Positions 1 through 9,795 of a stretch of DNA of 64,000 bases are shown one piece after another. Under the pieces are notes generated by a model that saw only the letters and a program-made list of their open reading frames with translations, searched no databases and was not told the origin of the DNA. The stretch covers positions 67,855-131,854 of the forward strand of contig CAKOGP040001925.1 in NCBI GenBank assembly GCA_933822405.4. The letters run 5' to 3'. Positions within the stretch are counted from its first letter, which is position 1; the number at the start of each line of letters is the position of its first letter. Source of the DNA: Cylindrotheca closterium. Taxonomy: Eukaryota; Bacillariophyta; Bacillariophyceae; Bacillariales; Bacillariaceae. The position numbers were made by a program, and so were the translations under genes.

Positions 1-69
1 ATTAATATAAGCCACACACGTCAAACCAAAAGCCCAACAGATTAGGAAAAATAACTCAAGACGATCAGC

Positions 70-717
70 ATGGCTTCAAATGCACCAGATTCCGAAACCA
101 TGGTTCGCAATAATGGCGAGGATGACAAAGAATCACAGCCACAAGAATCATCATCGCTCATCGAGATTGTTCCCTTGTCTCGGCAGTATTTTGCCGAGGC
201 TAAAGATATTGAATCGGATTTTGTCAAGACTGGCAAAGGATGTTGCTTTGGAGTCTGTCGCTTTGCTTGGTGTCCGGCATCTCCCCAAGAAGAGTTTGAT
301 TCGATGTATTCTACAAAAGATGTGACGAGAAAAGAGACCTATGGAGTGGCGTTATACAATAACAAGGTGGTAGGTATTTGCAAGGGACGACGATTCGGTC
401 AAAAAATGACCTTTGACGAATCCCTCATGCACAAGCCCGCAAAAGGAGAATTCTACATTGATACCTTGGCCGTGACATCAGAGGCAAGAGGCAAGGGAGT
501 CGGCACTAAACTACTCAAATGGGCCGAAGACTTAGCCCGCCAAAAGGGTGATTCCAAACTGCAACTGGGAGTCATGCAGGGAAATCCAGCGGAACGACTC
601 TACACACGATTTGGGTTTGAAGAAGAACAGAGAGCATCCTGTTGCATTAGTTTCTTGATTGGACGACCCCATGGATCTTTTACAGGAATTGAAATGGTTA
701 AAGATCTGTCCTCATAG
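70..717 (+). CDS. GNAT-family N-acetyltransferase (215 aa)
   Basis: Predicted acetyl-CoA-dependent N-acetyltransferase; the substrate cannot be told from sequence. The GNAT core lies in residues ~110-190. It has a beta strand with YIDTLAVTSEARGKGVGTKL, which contains the acetyl-CoA pyrophosphate loop (R-G-K-G-V-G), then a helix and the late motif AERLYTRFGF typical of motif B. The first ~30 residues are acidic, Ser-rich and probably disordered. The middle (about residues 55-75) has Cys residues and an aromatic patch not typical of the core fold. No signal peptide or membrane segment is visible, so a soluble cytosolic or nuclear enzyme is likely. The ATG at 70 is the first in frame, the stop is TAG, and no intron is needed. 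The family call is secure; the specific activity is unknown. Confidence 0.85.
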   Translation: MASNAPDSETMVRNNGEDDKESQPQESSSLIEIVPLSRQYFAEAKDIESDFVKTGKGCCFGVCRFAWCPASPQEEFDSMYSTKDVTRKETYGVALYNNKVVGICKGRRFGQKMTFDESLMHKPAKGEFYIDTLAVTSEARGKGVGTKLLKWAEDLARQKGDSKLQLGVMQGNPAERLYTRFGFEEEQRASCCISFLIGRPHGSFTGIEMVKDLSS

Positions 718-807
718 ATAGTGTAACAATAATCTAGGAACGTCTGGACAGTCAATAAGCAACGTTGCTGCATTTTTTCATATTGGATCAATTGTATTTT
801 GGTGGAA

Positions 808-2568
808 TTAGTAAATCATTAATATACTTGTTATCAGAAGTGAGAGAATACATCCGTACAAAGCGAAGGTGATCGCTGCACTACTTGTAGTTGTTCTGCC
901 TTCTTCGTTGCAGTCGACAGCGGCGAGGTTTTTCCAAGCCTCGCTCCAGCGACACACTTGAGACTTGTCCAAGAATGCCGCAGTACCTGCAAACATGCCA
1001 TCCGCATTTTGAATATTTGAAACATCCCACGAGGACAAGTCTTGAGCAAAGGCTGATGCACCCCAAAACATTCTCTGCATATCGGTGACTCGAGAGGTAT
1101 CCCAAGAGGACAAATCTTGATTGAAGGAGGATGCAAAGGAGAACATGCCTTCCATTGTCGAAACAGAACTAACATCCCAACCAGAAATGTCTTGATTGAA
1201 AGTCTTCATATTGGCAAATAGGAAGGACATATCTGTAACATTCTTGGATATGCACCACGAACCAATTGGAAAGCCGTAGGTTCCAATGATCTCGTTCGCA
1301 AGCACGCAATCTGGATTGTTGCTATTCCTTGATTTACTTCTAGAGCATTCTTCTTCTTCCAGCAGCATGGAGTATGAGTCAACTGCAGATTTCAAGTCTT
1401 GATGATTGTAGAAGCATACTCTTTCCTTGCAAGTGGAAGAACAAAAAGGTCCAGCACTGTCTTGCAGCAGATGTGGGTCCATCGAAAGGTAACATCCGGA
1501 CTCGGCAAACATATCAGTCATTGTTATTTCTTGTGGCTGCTGCTGCTGCTGCTGCTGCTGCTGATGTTGTTGTTGTCGTTGTTCAGGTAGTAATTTGATT
1601 CCCCAAGAACACAAGTCTTGGTTGAACGACAATGCACCACGAAAGACTTCTTGCATATTTTGAACCGATGACAGATCCCAGGCGGACAAGTCTTGATTGA
1701 AGGAGGATGCAAATCGAAACATTCCACTGATATCCGTGACTTTGGAGGTATCCCACGACGAAATATCCTGATCAAAGGATGATGCCTCTTGAAACATTCC
1801 CTGAAAGGTTGTGACTTGCGACGTGACCCAGGTCGACAAGTCTTGATTGAAGGAGGACGCACCTCCAAACATGCTTCGCATATCTCGGACGTTGGATGTA
1901 TCCCATAGTGACAAGTCTTGGTTGAAGGATGATGCATCCTTGAATAACCGTTTCATGGAAACGACTCTGGAGGTATTCCAAGATGAAAGATCCTGATTGA
2001 AAGAAGAGGCACCCCAAAAGATTTCTCTCAAAGTTTCCGCAGACGACACATCCCAGGTCGATAAATCTTGATTGAAGGATGATGCACCAGCAAAGATGGA
2101 ATCCATATCAGTGACCCTCGAAGTGTCCCAAGATGAGATGTCTCCATTAAAGGAAGATGCCCGGCGGAACATTTCACTCATATCTGTCACTGAAGAAACC
2201 TCCCATGATGACAAGTCCTCTAGATGAAAGGATGATGCGTCGTAAAACATTCGGCTCATGTCTGTGACGGAAGAGGTATCCCACGGTGAAATGTCATCGT
2301 TGAAATCTGATTGTAAAAGAAAGATTCCTCTCATGGATGTGACCTGGGAAACGCACCAGGATCCAATGGGCCAGCCATATTTTTGTACGATTTCATTGTT
2401 GCAATTGTAGTCGTCTGAACAACCATCGTTGACAAATTGACGAACGGCAGCTTTGAGTTCATCTCCGTCAGTAAAACAAGTGGACGATGCTTTCGTATTG
2501 TGTATCAACAGACACCAATTGATGATCAACAGTACGTGTACAGTCTTGAGGATGGAAGTAAATCTCAT
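808..2568 (-). CDS. DUF285/BspA-like repeat surface protein (586 aa)
   Basis: Secreted or surface-anchored repeat protein. Residues 1-28 form a signal peptide ending near NTKASS. Two DUF285 blocks follow. Each opens with a Cys-containing cap (ELKxAV...C...YGWPIGSWCVS, YGFPIGSWCIS) and continues with ~26-residue repeats of the form VTDMxxMFxxASSFNQDLSSWDTS, roughly nine in the first block and three in the second. A Gln/His tract (CAG-type codons near 1540-1565) lies near the end of the first block, ahead of the second cap. The C-terminus is a hydrophobic stretch (about residues 562-586) suited to a GPI signal or terminal membrane anchor. The family is named from Mycoplasma proteins and resembles BspA surface proteins; binding partners are unknown. 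The stop is TAA. The gene at 31104 has the same two-block architecture, and a decayed relative lies at 63281-63845. Confidence 0.85.
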   Translation of the reverse strand: MRFTSILKTVHVLLIINWCLLIHNTKASSTCFTDGDELKAAVRQFVNDGCSDDYNCNNEIVQKYGWPIGSWCVSQVTSMRGIFLLQSDFNDDISPWDTSSVTDMSRMFYDASSFHLEDLSSWEVSSVTDMSEMFRRASSFNGDISSWDTSRVTDMDSIFAGASSFNQDLSTWDVSSAETLREIFWGASSFNQDLSSWNTSRVVSMKRLFKDASSFNQDLSLWDTSNVRDMRSMFGGASSFNQDLSTWVTSQVTTFQGMFQEASSFDQDISSWDTSKVTDISGMFRFASSFNQDLSAWDLSSVQNMQEVFRGALSFNQDLCSWGIKLLPEQRQQQHQQQQQQQQQPQEITMTDMFAESGCYLSMDPHLLQDSAGPFCSSTCKERVCFYNHQDLKSAVDSYSMLLEEEECSRSKSRNSNNPDCVLANEIIGTYGFPIGSWCISKNVTDMSFLFANMKTFNQDISGWDVSSVSTMEGMFSFASSFNQDLSSWDTSRVTDMQRMFWGASAFAQDLSSWDVSNIQNADGMFAGTAAFLDKSQVCRWSEAWKNLAAVDCNEEGRTTTSSAAITFALYGCILSLLITSILMIY

Positions 2569-3579
2569 CTTGATTGTACAATATGCAAAGTCGCTTGCTT
2601 GTTCCCTTCACTACCTGAGGAGGAGCGATTCATGATTGCATGTGGTTCGTGTGTCACAGTTCTTTTATTGTTCGATATCAATTTGATCTTGGGTCGAAAG
2701 GATTGGTTACAAGATCCATTTTCGTCCGTTGAACGTATCCCATCTATTCAATCCGATGATGACATACTGTAGTTACTCGGAAGTTGTTGACTGGATGCAT
2801 GATCCATACTGGTGGGTATTAATATATTAATACCAGTGATGTTGTTATTCGGAAGTTGATGATGCAACTTTGACGCGCTCTCAAGACGCGTACGACAGTT
2901 TTGGGAAGTTACATGGAGAAACGGAAACTTGGAGCATGTGAACTTCCATCTCGTCATTGCGGACTCTTGCACAGACATCAGGGAAACATGGATTCAGCTG
3001 CTGCCAGCAGTACACTTGCTAAAGGTATCCTCAGTGGATTGTAAAAGGAGGTCCATTTTCATTGTTTTTCTTTCGACGGTGTGATATACCGGTACCGGTA
3101 CCTTGAACCTGCCTACCGTTACTGGTACGAGTACCTGTACACTGTATTACATGAACATATGTATGATTCATTCGATTGAGATGGCGGATTGGAGACATGG
3201 AGCTTTTGAGTGCCACGCACGCGTTATTTTCAAAATCTCAAAAACACTCTCATCACATACATCATCATCATCAACAGTCCGTTGCTCAGAATGAATCGGC
3301 GGTTCCGATGAATTCCAAGTTTTCTTGTAAAGTCGTGAAGTGATTTGAATGATTGATGCGTTTCATACAAGTATCTAAACGGATAAATTATATATATCAT
3401 ATGGAATGATGATGCATAATCTCCAAGGAAGCAACGGTATTATGAATTATCGTTGCAACGTTCATAATCACAATAACTCATTGTCAGTTTCTTGGATCAT
3501 AAAATATTGGGACCGACCATCATAATAACATCACACGATTTCTATTTTATTTTAAAAAAGCAAAGACCCACAAACCACA
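2569..3579. other. Intergenic, no gene seen
   Basis: Divergent intergenic space between the DUF285 gene (-) and the LRR gene (+), so both promoters should lie here. Only short random frames are present. Two overlapping copies of the TACCGGTA palindrome occur at 3087-3100. Confidence 0.6.
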
Positions 3580-4815
3580 ATGAAGGAAGTATTTGTCTAC
3601 GTGGGAGGCGATCAAAAGGTTCCTAAGGATATTGAGCTAGCTCGAATTGACCCATCCGTCAAGGTTATCGAGAAGGGCGCCTTCAAAGACTGCAGGAAAT
3701 TGAAATATGTTCAGTTTTGCAGCAACGGTGGCGTGCTGCAAGAGATTGGAGTAGCTGCCTTTTCTGGTTGCCAGTCCTTGGAATCCATTCGACTTGCGTC
3801 CACTACTCGAAGCATTCACAAGTCTGCCTTTGAATTCTGTGGCAAATTACGGTACGTCATTATGAATGAAGGACTCGAGGTAATTGGACCAGATGCCTTT
3901 GCCTACTGTGCCAGCATGGAGTATTTGGTGCTTCCATCAACTATGCGCCACATTCAAGGCCGCGCATTCCGATATTGCAAAGGTCTAAAAGAAGCCCTGT
4001 TCAATCAAGAATTGGCCGAAGTTGGTGCGCATGCGTTTCAATTCTGCACTCGGTTGAAACAAGTTATTCTTCCAGGGTATTATGGTGGGATACTCGATTA
4101 TGATTTCTGTGCTACGAAACTCGGTCTTGGTGCGAAGAAGTGGCTTCGATTGGAGCCAACGAAGGATGACCAATTCTGGAATCTAATTTCCATCAGTATG
4201 GATCATGCTGACAAGGAAGCTACATCCAAGTACTTTGGAATGCCAGCAATTGCTCATTATGGCGAAGACTCTATGATGCCTCATTCTTCACAGCAGCAAC
4301 AAACTATTAGCCAACTGAAGGAAGAAATTGCTCAAGGCAAAATGAAACGGCAAGAGCTGGAAGCCACTCTGGAATCCTTGAAAAACAAATACGTTGTTCT
4401 CCAAAATCAATACAACTCAATCCAACTTGCCTATCACCAATTGGCAACACGAGAAGAGGAATCTCGTCGTCGGCTCCACGCCTCTTTGGCACCCTACTAC
4501 TACTACATGAACAGGAATAATGCAAGGCAACAGCAACCCATTACCCGTGCAGAACAAGTACTACAGCAGAGTGCTTCCGGCAGAGCATGTTCTGTGGCGG
4601 GTGATTCAGCTCAAGCAAGTCTGAATAATAATAATCATTCCAATGCATCCTCGTCCTCGAGTCAAGAGAAGAACAAGACTGGCTCATCCTATCATGGCGG
4701 AACTCCTGACAAGACAGCAGGGTTGATGAAGTTGAAACGAAAGAAGGTCCCAATGCAAGACAGCACGAATGCTCATCAACATCATCAACAGAAGAAGCTG
4801 CGTCCATTGTGCTAG
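3580..4815 (+). CDS. LRR_5 (BspA-type) leucine-rich repeat protein with coiled coil (411 aa)
   Basis: Residues ~20-175 carry about six 23-residue BspA-type leucine-rich repeats (LRR_5). The recurring pattern is VIxxxAFxxCxxLxxVxLP, for example IEKGAFKDCRKLKYVQF and IQGRAFRYCKGLKEALF. Residues ~235-303 form a heptad-rich coiled coil beginning QTISQLKEEIAQGKMKRQEL. The C-terminal ~100 residues are Asn/Ser/Gln/His-rich and probably disordered, with a basic KLKRKKV patch. There is no signal peptide, so unlike bacterial BspA the protein is probably intracellular. A protein-protein interaction role is likely; the partner is unknown. The start is the ATG at 3580 after an A-rich leader, and the stop is TAG. 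LRR_5 proteins of this layout are numerous in diatoms. Confidence 0.82.
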   Translation: MKEVFVYVGGDQKVPKDIELARIDPSVKVIEKGAFKDCRKLKYVQFCSNGGVLQEIGVAAFSGCQSLESIRLASTTRSIHKSAFEFCGKLRYVIMNEGLEVIGPDAFAYCASMEYLVLPSTMRHIQGRAFRYCKGLKEALFNQELAEVGAHAFQFCTRLKQVILPGYYGGILDYDFCATKLGLGAKKWLRLEPTKDDQFWNLISISMDHADKEATSKYFGMPAIAHYGEDSMMPHSSQQQQTISQLKEEIAQGKMKRQELEATLESLKNKYVVLQNQYNSIQLAYHQLATREEESRRRLHASLAPYYYYMNRNNARQQQPITRAEQVLQQSASGRACSVAGDSAQASLNNNNHSNASSSSSQEKNKTGSSYHGGTPDKTAGLMKLKRKKVPMQDSTNAHQHHQQKKLRPLC

Positions 4816-5286
4816 GTAGGACTAGGATAAATAATAATAATAATGATAATCTAAATGATATAATATTATAATATAGTCCTAGGCCTATAACTGATTATGT
4901 GAGAAAATACAATCATCAATTTACGTCTAGTATCCACACATGTATATCAACAAACTGAGGATCAAATTGCCGATGCGCAAGGAGAGGACAAATTCCTATG
5001 CGATTCCATACTATAACACTTCTTTGATTGATTGCTCAATACATGGGGTCTTGCCCGCCGATCAGAACCCCAATTGCAGCTGTTGCGAAGACTTTCAAAG
5101 TCTACATCGACCATGACAATATTTGGTATTCGGTTCTCCTTTCGTCGTTGTCAGCCATCTCCCTTGTCTAGATCCACTTGCTTCCTTTGTACCGAAACAA
5201 TGCTGATATACGACCACCTATTGATTTCTCTGTCTACATTGTTTACAATAAATCATTCATCGCAACCCCAGCCTGAAACTCCTTAG
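4816..5286. other. Intergenic between convergent genes
   Basis: Probable 3' UTRs of the LRR gene and the minus-strand RING gene. It holds an AT-rich AATAAT-like run at ~4830-4880. The 84-codon frame at 5032-5286 has no recognisable features. Confidence 0.45.
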
Positions 5287-6233
5287 CTATACAGAATGTT
5301 GACCGTGTCCGTTGCTTGACCCTGTACACTTTTGTGCTTTGAATATCCATGACATTTGGCGATGCTCAATCGCATGGTAACTTCGGTTCCATGTTACATT
5401 GGTTACGGTCACAATTGGATCACCTTCCATATTCACAGCTTGGCAACGCTCGCACATGCCCGAGATGAAGATGAGCCATTCATCAAATCGATTCCGAATT
5501 TGTTGAGAGGCGTCGGAAAATTCATAAGTGTCCAATGAATGTTCTAGTTCATGACGGCAGGTAGGACACGTGTTGTTTTCCTTTTCTACTACCCATGGTT
5601 TGACACATTTGAGATGAAATCGATGGTTGCAGGGAAGTCGAATGAGATCGTCTTGAATCGGTTCCTGGCAAATGGATCACTCCATCGTTTCACCAGCAAC
5701 AACAATCCCTTATTCTCCGAATCGTGTAAAAGTCGACATACCCATCACCTACACAGGCAGGAGTGATGGCTGATTTGAAAATTTCGCAAGCTATTTTGCT
5801 TGTTGGGAGCAATAAGAGGGTCCATGCATTCAATTTTAGGCTGCTGATCATCTACTGGCAGGTGATACTTCTTTTCCTTGATCAATTTCATGCGCATGGG
5901 ACGGTCACGAGCCTCCTGGTCCTCGCTTCCGAGCATCTTATCATGACCTTGGTCTAGACCATTTTTGTATGCTTGCTGTATGTATGCTTGCTGTATGTAT
6001 TTTAGGGCTTCGTCTTTGGATAGGGTAGGTTCTGGTGTTGCCGAGCAGTAGGACCTGGGATCTACTAGGTTCTTGGATTTGATTTGAAGTACGTTCCCGA
6101 CTGGTTTGGAATCATCATTGGGATCCAACAACTTGACATGAATGCGTCGATTACTATGAGGTACCGAAGGAGGATCCAAACCAACCACCATCACGCGGCG
6201 ACCATTCATTGCTTGTCCCTTTTCAGATCGCAA
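5287..6233 (-). CDS. RING-H2 zinc-finger protein (possible E3 ubiquitin ligase), reading frame interrupted
   Basis: The downstream frame (5676 down to 5287, stop TAG) encodes a clear RING-H2 half: SICQEPIQDD, then LPCNHRFHLKCV, then NTCPTCRHEL. That supplies Cys, Cys, His, His, Cys, Cys, Cys ligands. The codon where the first zinc-ligand Cys is expected is TGA (5677-5679), so C-x2-C reads TGA-S-I-C. The upstream frame (6233-5745) encodes a basic, Asn/Gln-containing N-terminal region (MNGRRVMVVGLDPP, then a YIQQAY duplication) and joins in a different frame. A 44-nt GT-AG intron (about 5703-5746) would restore the frame but not remove the TGA. The N-terminus is uncertain: the upper limit given is only where the frame is usable, and the first ATG in this frame is MNGRR near 6205. 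It may be a recently broken gene or contain an assembly error. RING-H2 proteins usually act as E3 ligases. Confidence 0.5.
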
Positions 6234-6638
6234 ATGGTTTTTAGAATCCGAATCTGTCCCCTCCGTCCATTCTGTTGAAAGAAGTTTTCCATTAAAGCTT
6301 CAATATTCATGATGCAGGCTGAATTTACAGAGCTTGTTTGATATATTAATGCCGGTACTGTAGATGGTAGAATAACAGATTATTGATTGAGATGCTATGG
6401 TGTTGACGGAGAGTTCTATCTCTCGAGATACAGTAAATCATCAATTTTCAAAATAAAATTTGAAAATGCCATATCAGTCTGTGCTTCGTTGTTCGATTCG
6501 AATTCCAAATCATATGAATCGAATCGATTGAATGAATGAATCGAATCGATTGAATGGTTGGTTGTCAGACAAACGTCATCGCATGATGATCTGTCGAGAA
6601 TCTTATTTTTCGGGATCCAAAGATTGAAACAATACATC

Positions 6639-7816
6639 ATGAGATTCTACATTTGCCTGCTATTGGTGATTGCTTCCAATATGGCAGCCGCCACTGCCTT
6701 TTCGCCTTCTGCTGGGCACGACAAGACTACCAGCACGACGACGACCTCCTTGTCATCCTACCTCGACAGCATGATGAATCCCAACGGCGGCGCTACCCAA
6801 CCAAAGCCCGCATCTTATGGATTTTCGGGAAAGTCTTACACCAACGTTCCTTCATCACCTTTTAACGGACAAGCATCTACTGCAGTTGCTTCCGAGGAGG
6901 CTTCCGTCTCGTTTCCCTTTGCCAAGGCCGACTATTTCGATACCTCGTTTCTGGTGTCCAAGGGACCTCGTGCAACATTTGATTGGGGTGCCCCAGCCGA
7001 TGCCACCCGCAAACTATGCGACGATGGACTCTTGCGTGTAGGGGCTTGGTTTTGTACCAATGGTGGATGGGAATCCCCCAACCCAAAGGCAGCGACCGAA
7101 GTCTTTTGGGTCTTGTCGGGACATGGAAAATTGACAGATGCCGATGGCGTGGAGCATTACTTTGGACCAGGTGACAATGTGATTATTCCCAAGGGACACA
7201 CTGGACGATGGGATGTCTACGAACCTATCCACAAGGTTTGGGCTGTCAATGGTATGTTGTTAGTGTTTGTATTGAACTACCTAGTACTTCGGGGTGATGG
7301 ATTTTCTAGGATTCCCTGTCGTTCTGAACGCAGAAGTACTAACAATTTGTCTATTACTCAAATGTTTTCCCTGCATTGATCACGTCATACACAGCCCATG
7401 CTAATATTGAAGAGACTGGATCTCCTGTTCGTGTTCAAGTCGATCACTACCATTCTTGGAATGAAGAACTGCTAGCGGCATTGCCTTTGGACAATGATGG
7501 AGCTGTCGTTGCTGATCCTCTTTTTGGACCTTTCTTGCAATCCAGTAATGGCGCCGCCCCATCCGCTAAGGTCTTTTACAATGTGGGTCCTACTCAAGTT
7601 GGAGTCTGGAGTAGTCCTGCTGGAAGCACATACCAAGTCCAACAAGGGGGACGTGCATGGGTTTACTGTTTGGAGGGTGTCATGTTTATCACTAACGGTC
7701 AAACTGGGGAGGCTCGACGATGCGAGGCAGGAGATACCATTGCTTTGCCCAAAGGATGGTACGGATATGTGGATGTGGTGGAGGGAACCAAGCAACTATT
7801 CACCGTGGCAAAGTAA
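6639..7816 (+). CDS. Double-cupin protein with plastid-type presequence (344 aa, two exons)
   Basis: Exons are 6639-7251 and 7395-7816; the 143-bp intron 7252-7394 (GTATGT...ACAG) joins VWAVN to AHANIEE in frame. The N-terminus MRFYICLLLVIASNMAAATAF-SPS is a signal peptide followed by an ATAF motif, like the diatom ASAF bipartite plastid-targeting signal. Two cupin-like beta-barrel segments follow. The first, ~residues 150-215, has VFWVLSGHGKLTD...GPGDNVIIPKGHTGRWDV. The second, ~residues 265-340, has VYCLEGVMFITNGQ...CEAGDTIALPKGWYGYVDV. Both resemble the ethanolamine-utilisation EutQ/DUF861-type cupins, and the usual metal-binding His cluster is not obvious. The reaction is unknown. The ATG at 6639 is chosen because it starts the hydrophobic signal; upstream codons read in frame from a non-ATG start. 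Confidence 0.8.
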
Positions 7817-8145
7817 GAGCGGAGGAACAGACTTATTGATCCAGTCGCATCGAAAGTCTGTACGATTCTGATAGCTGAGACCCAATGGAAATCGACTTTA
7901 GTGAGCGATATCTTTTTGCTTGATTCATAACGGATTAGGGCATGGCAATACACCCAGCGTTCAACGTCACTTGTGTCAGATGACCCAATGAGCTGAATCA
8001 ATCTCGGGAATCGCCACCCCGATAAAGCTAGCAACTAGTACTATCATAGGAGAACATGGATGTTGCGAGACTAGAATATCAGGTATTGTTCAAATGAAAG
8101 GTTGTGACAAATGATGCATTAAACTATGATGGCGAGATTGGATTT
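7817..8145. other. Intergenic between convergent genes
   Basis: 3' flanks of the cupin gene and of the CNBD-bestrophin gene. I see no gene. Because the latter has an in-frame TGA I looked for a SECIS-like hairpin here and saw none by eye. Confidence 0.45.
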
Positions 8146-9795
8146 TTAAAATGGAAGTTCCTTGCCAGCTTTCATCCATAGCGTAGATACGGCATTGGTC
8201 TCTCTAATCAGCACGCCCAAATTCATGAACATAGAATTTTCACAGTATTCTTCGTTGTTGAGCGGGTCGAGGAAGATTTTGGCCAAGTTGTTCAGGCCTG
8301 TGTAAAATAGAGTAAGAATACCTACCGCAGCCACTGAAAACTCTCCCAAATCTGGAAATAAGGAAATGTGATGTGAACACAAAGGTATCAACCAAAATCT
8401 GGACAAACTGGACATATAGGCAAGCGGCATCCGACCTTCCAATTTGTCCGAAATGTCACGTGCAGAGTTTCTCATGGACCTTACTTCTGCCAAGAGGGCT
8501 GATCTCACGGCGTCCTCGTCAGCTAAGACCCCTTTGTCCATAGCTTGATTCGCCCGAATAACCATCCACTCCAGTGGTGCATGATACAATTGATTCGGTG
8601 CCACAGTCAGCTCTTCTAATACCTTCAGCTGTCGACTTGTCATCAATCCTCGACTCTCCATTCGACTCAGTCCTTCTGGCGTAGATAATGCTTGGAATCG
8701 CTTAGCCTTACTCGCCCACAGCAAAATGTGATACAACCGCGAAAACTGACCAATTTCTTCAAGGAGCTGAACAGCTTCTTTGGTGTACTCGTTTTTCTTG
8801 TCACGTTTCGTATGAGTCGCGACGACCAAATTGAAATTGTTGATGTGGTTTTGGACGTCCCGTGTCAGCATGTAAATCTCATTCCAGAAGCTAAAGCTTT
8901 GGTTGACAAAGAAAGTCAAAACAAAGGTTGTCAACGCAGTCTGGTAGTTCCAAACTTCGTGGACGAGTTGGAGACGAGCCACAAAAGGCACAGCCATGTT
9001 GGGTTCCTCGAAAAATGGAAGCCCAGTGGCCTCTCTTGCAAAGATGCAGAACAGAGCACATACCCCCATGTTCAGCAAGGTGGTCTGGACGTTGAACTGC
9101 AGTATCGTGCCGGAGTATTGTTGCCATAACCAAAGTCTCTCAGGTTTGTATTCCATAATAATCTCCCCTTGGTATAACGGTGAAGTACCGGAAACCTGGT
9201 TGACCAGAGCATCCATCTCTTGCATTGATGCAAGCTGCTCGCTTGGTGCATTTAAGATTTGCTTGAACGTAGAACCCAATATCCGATAATATGAAGCCGT
9301 CATGGAATCGACTTGGACAGTGGCGCCTCGGGCCCCTCCGTACAAAACCCCACTTATGCCGAATCAAGTTCCAGCTTTCAGGATGTTGAAGGGTTCTGGT
9401 ACTTCCTTTTCATCAACAAACACCTTACATGTTCCTTCGGCAACTAAATTGACAAAACCGTTGTCAGCAGGCTCCCCCTGTCTTGTAATGACTTCTCCCT
9501 TTCCTCCTTCGGCCTTTTCAAAATTTTCAATGAGATTTTGAAGCGACAGCTCTGACATGGAGGAAAACAAAGCATTTTCAAGCAGGCATTCTCGAATAAA
9601 GGCAGTCTCCTCCTTGGTTTTTGGGACCAGATTCAATTGGAACTGTCTCGAGGAGTGACCAAGTTGTTGTTGACTCGTTTTGCCATCCAATGACCATGAC
9701 GCATGAACGGGAGCTTTTGATTGCAAAAAACCGGAAATTACAGGCCAGTTTGAAGCCAAATAGAAGAGGCTAGCCAAATGGAGTTTCTTGGCCAT
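8146..9795 (-). CDS. Cyclic-nucleotide-binding domain fused to bestrophin-like channel, with in-frame TGA (549 codons)
   Basis: One continuous frame from the ATG at 9795 to the TAA at 8146, broken only by TGA at 9364-9366 (codon 144). Residues 1-25 form a hydrophobic targeting-like leader. Residues ~70-175 fit a cyclic-nucleotide-binding domain: GEVITRQGEPADNGFVNLVAEG, then KAGT-(TGA)-FGISGVLYGGARGATV. The latter matches the phosphate-binding cassette pattern GxxFGExALLYxxxRxATV with I in place of the usual Glu. The rest has bestrophin-like hydrophobic helices: TTLLNMGVCALFCIF, TTFVLTFFVNQSFSFWNEIY, and near the end VAAVGILTLFYTGLNNLAKIFLDPLNNEEYCE. The last resembles the bestrophin segment ahead of the calcium-clasp region. 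Bestrophins are anion channels. If translated through the TGA this would be a nucleotide-sensing channel; if not, the channel part would need an internal start. It could instead be a fresh nonsense allele or a sequence error. Confidence 0.6.

Noticed and set aside
7817..8145. SECIS element downstream of the TGA-containing channel gene
   Set aside because: I looked for an ATGA...AA...GA hairpin on the minus strand and could not see a convincing one; a proper covariance search is needed, so no feature is claimed.
8146..9795. UGA reassigned to Cys or another residue in this genome
   Set aside because: UGA is used as the natural stop in several intact genes here, including both folate-receptor-like copies, and appears internally only at isolated sites.
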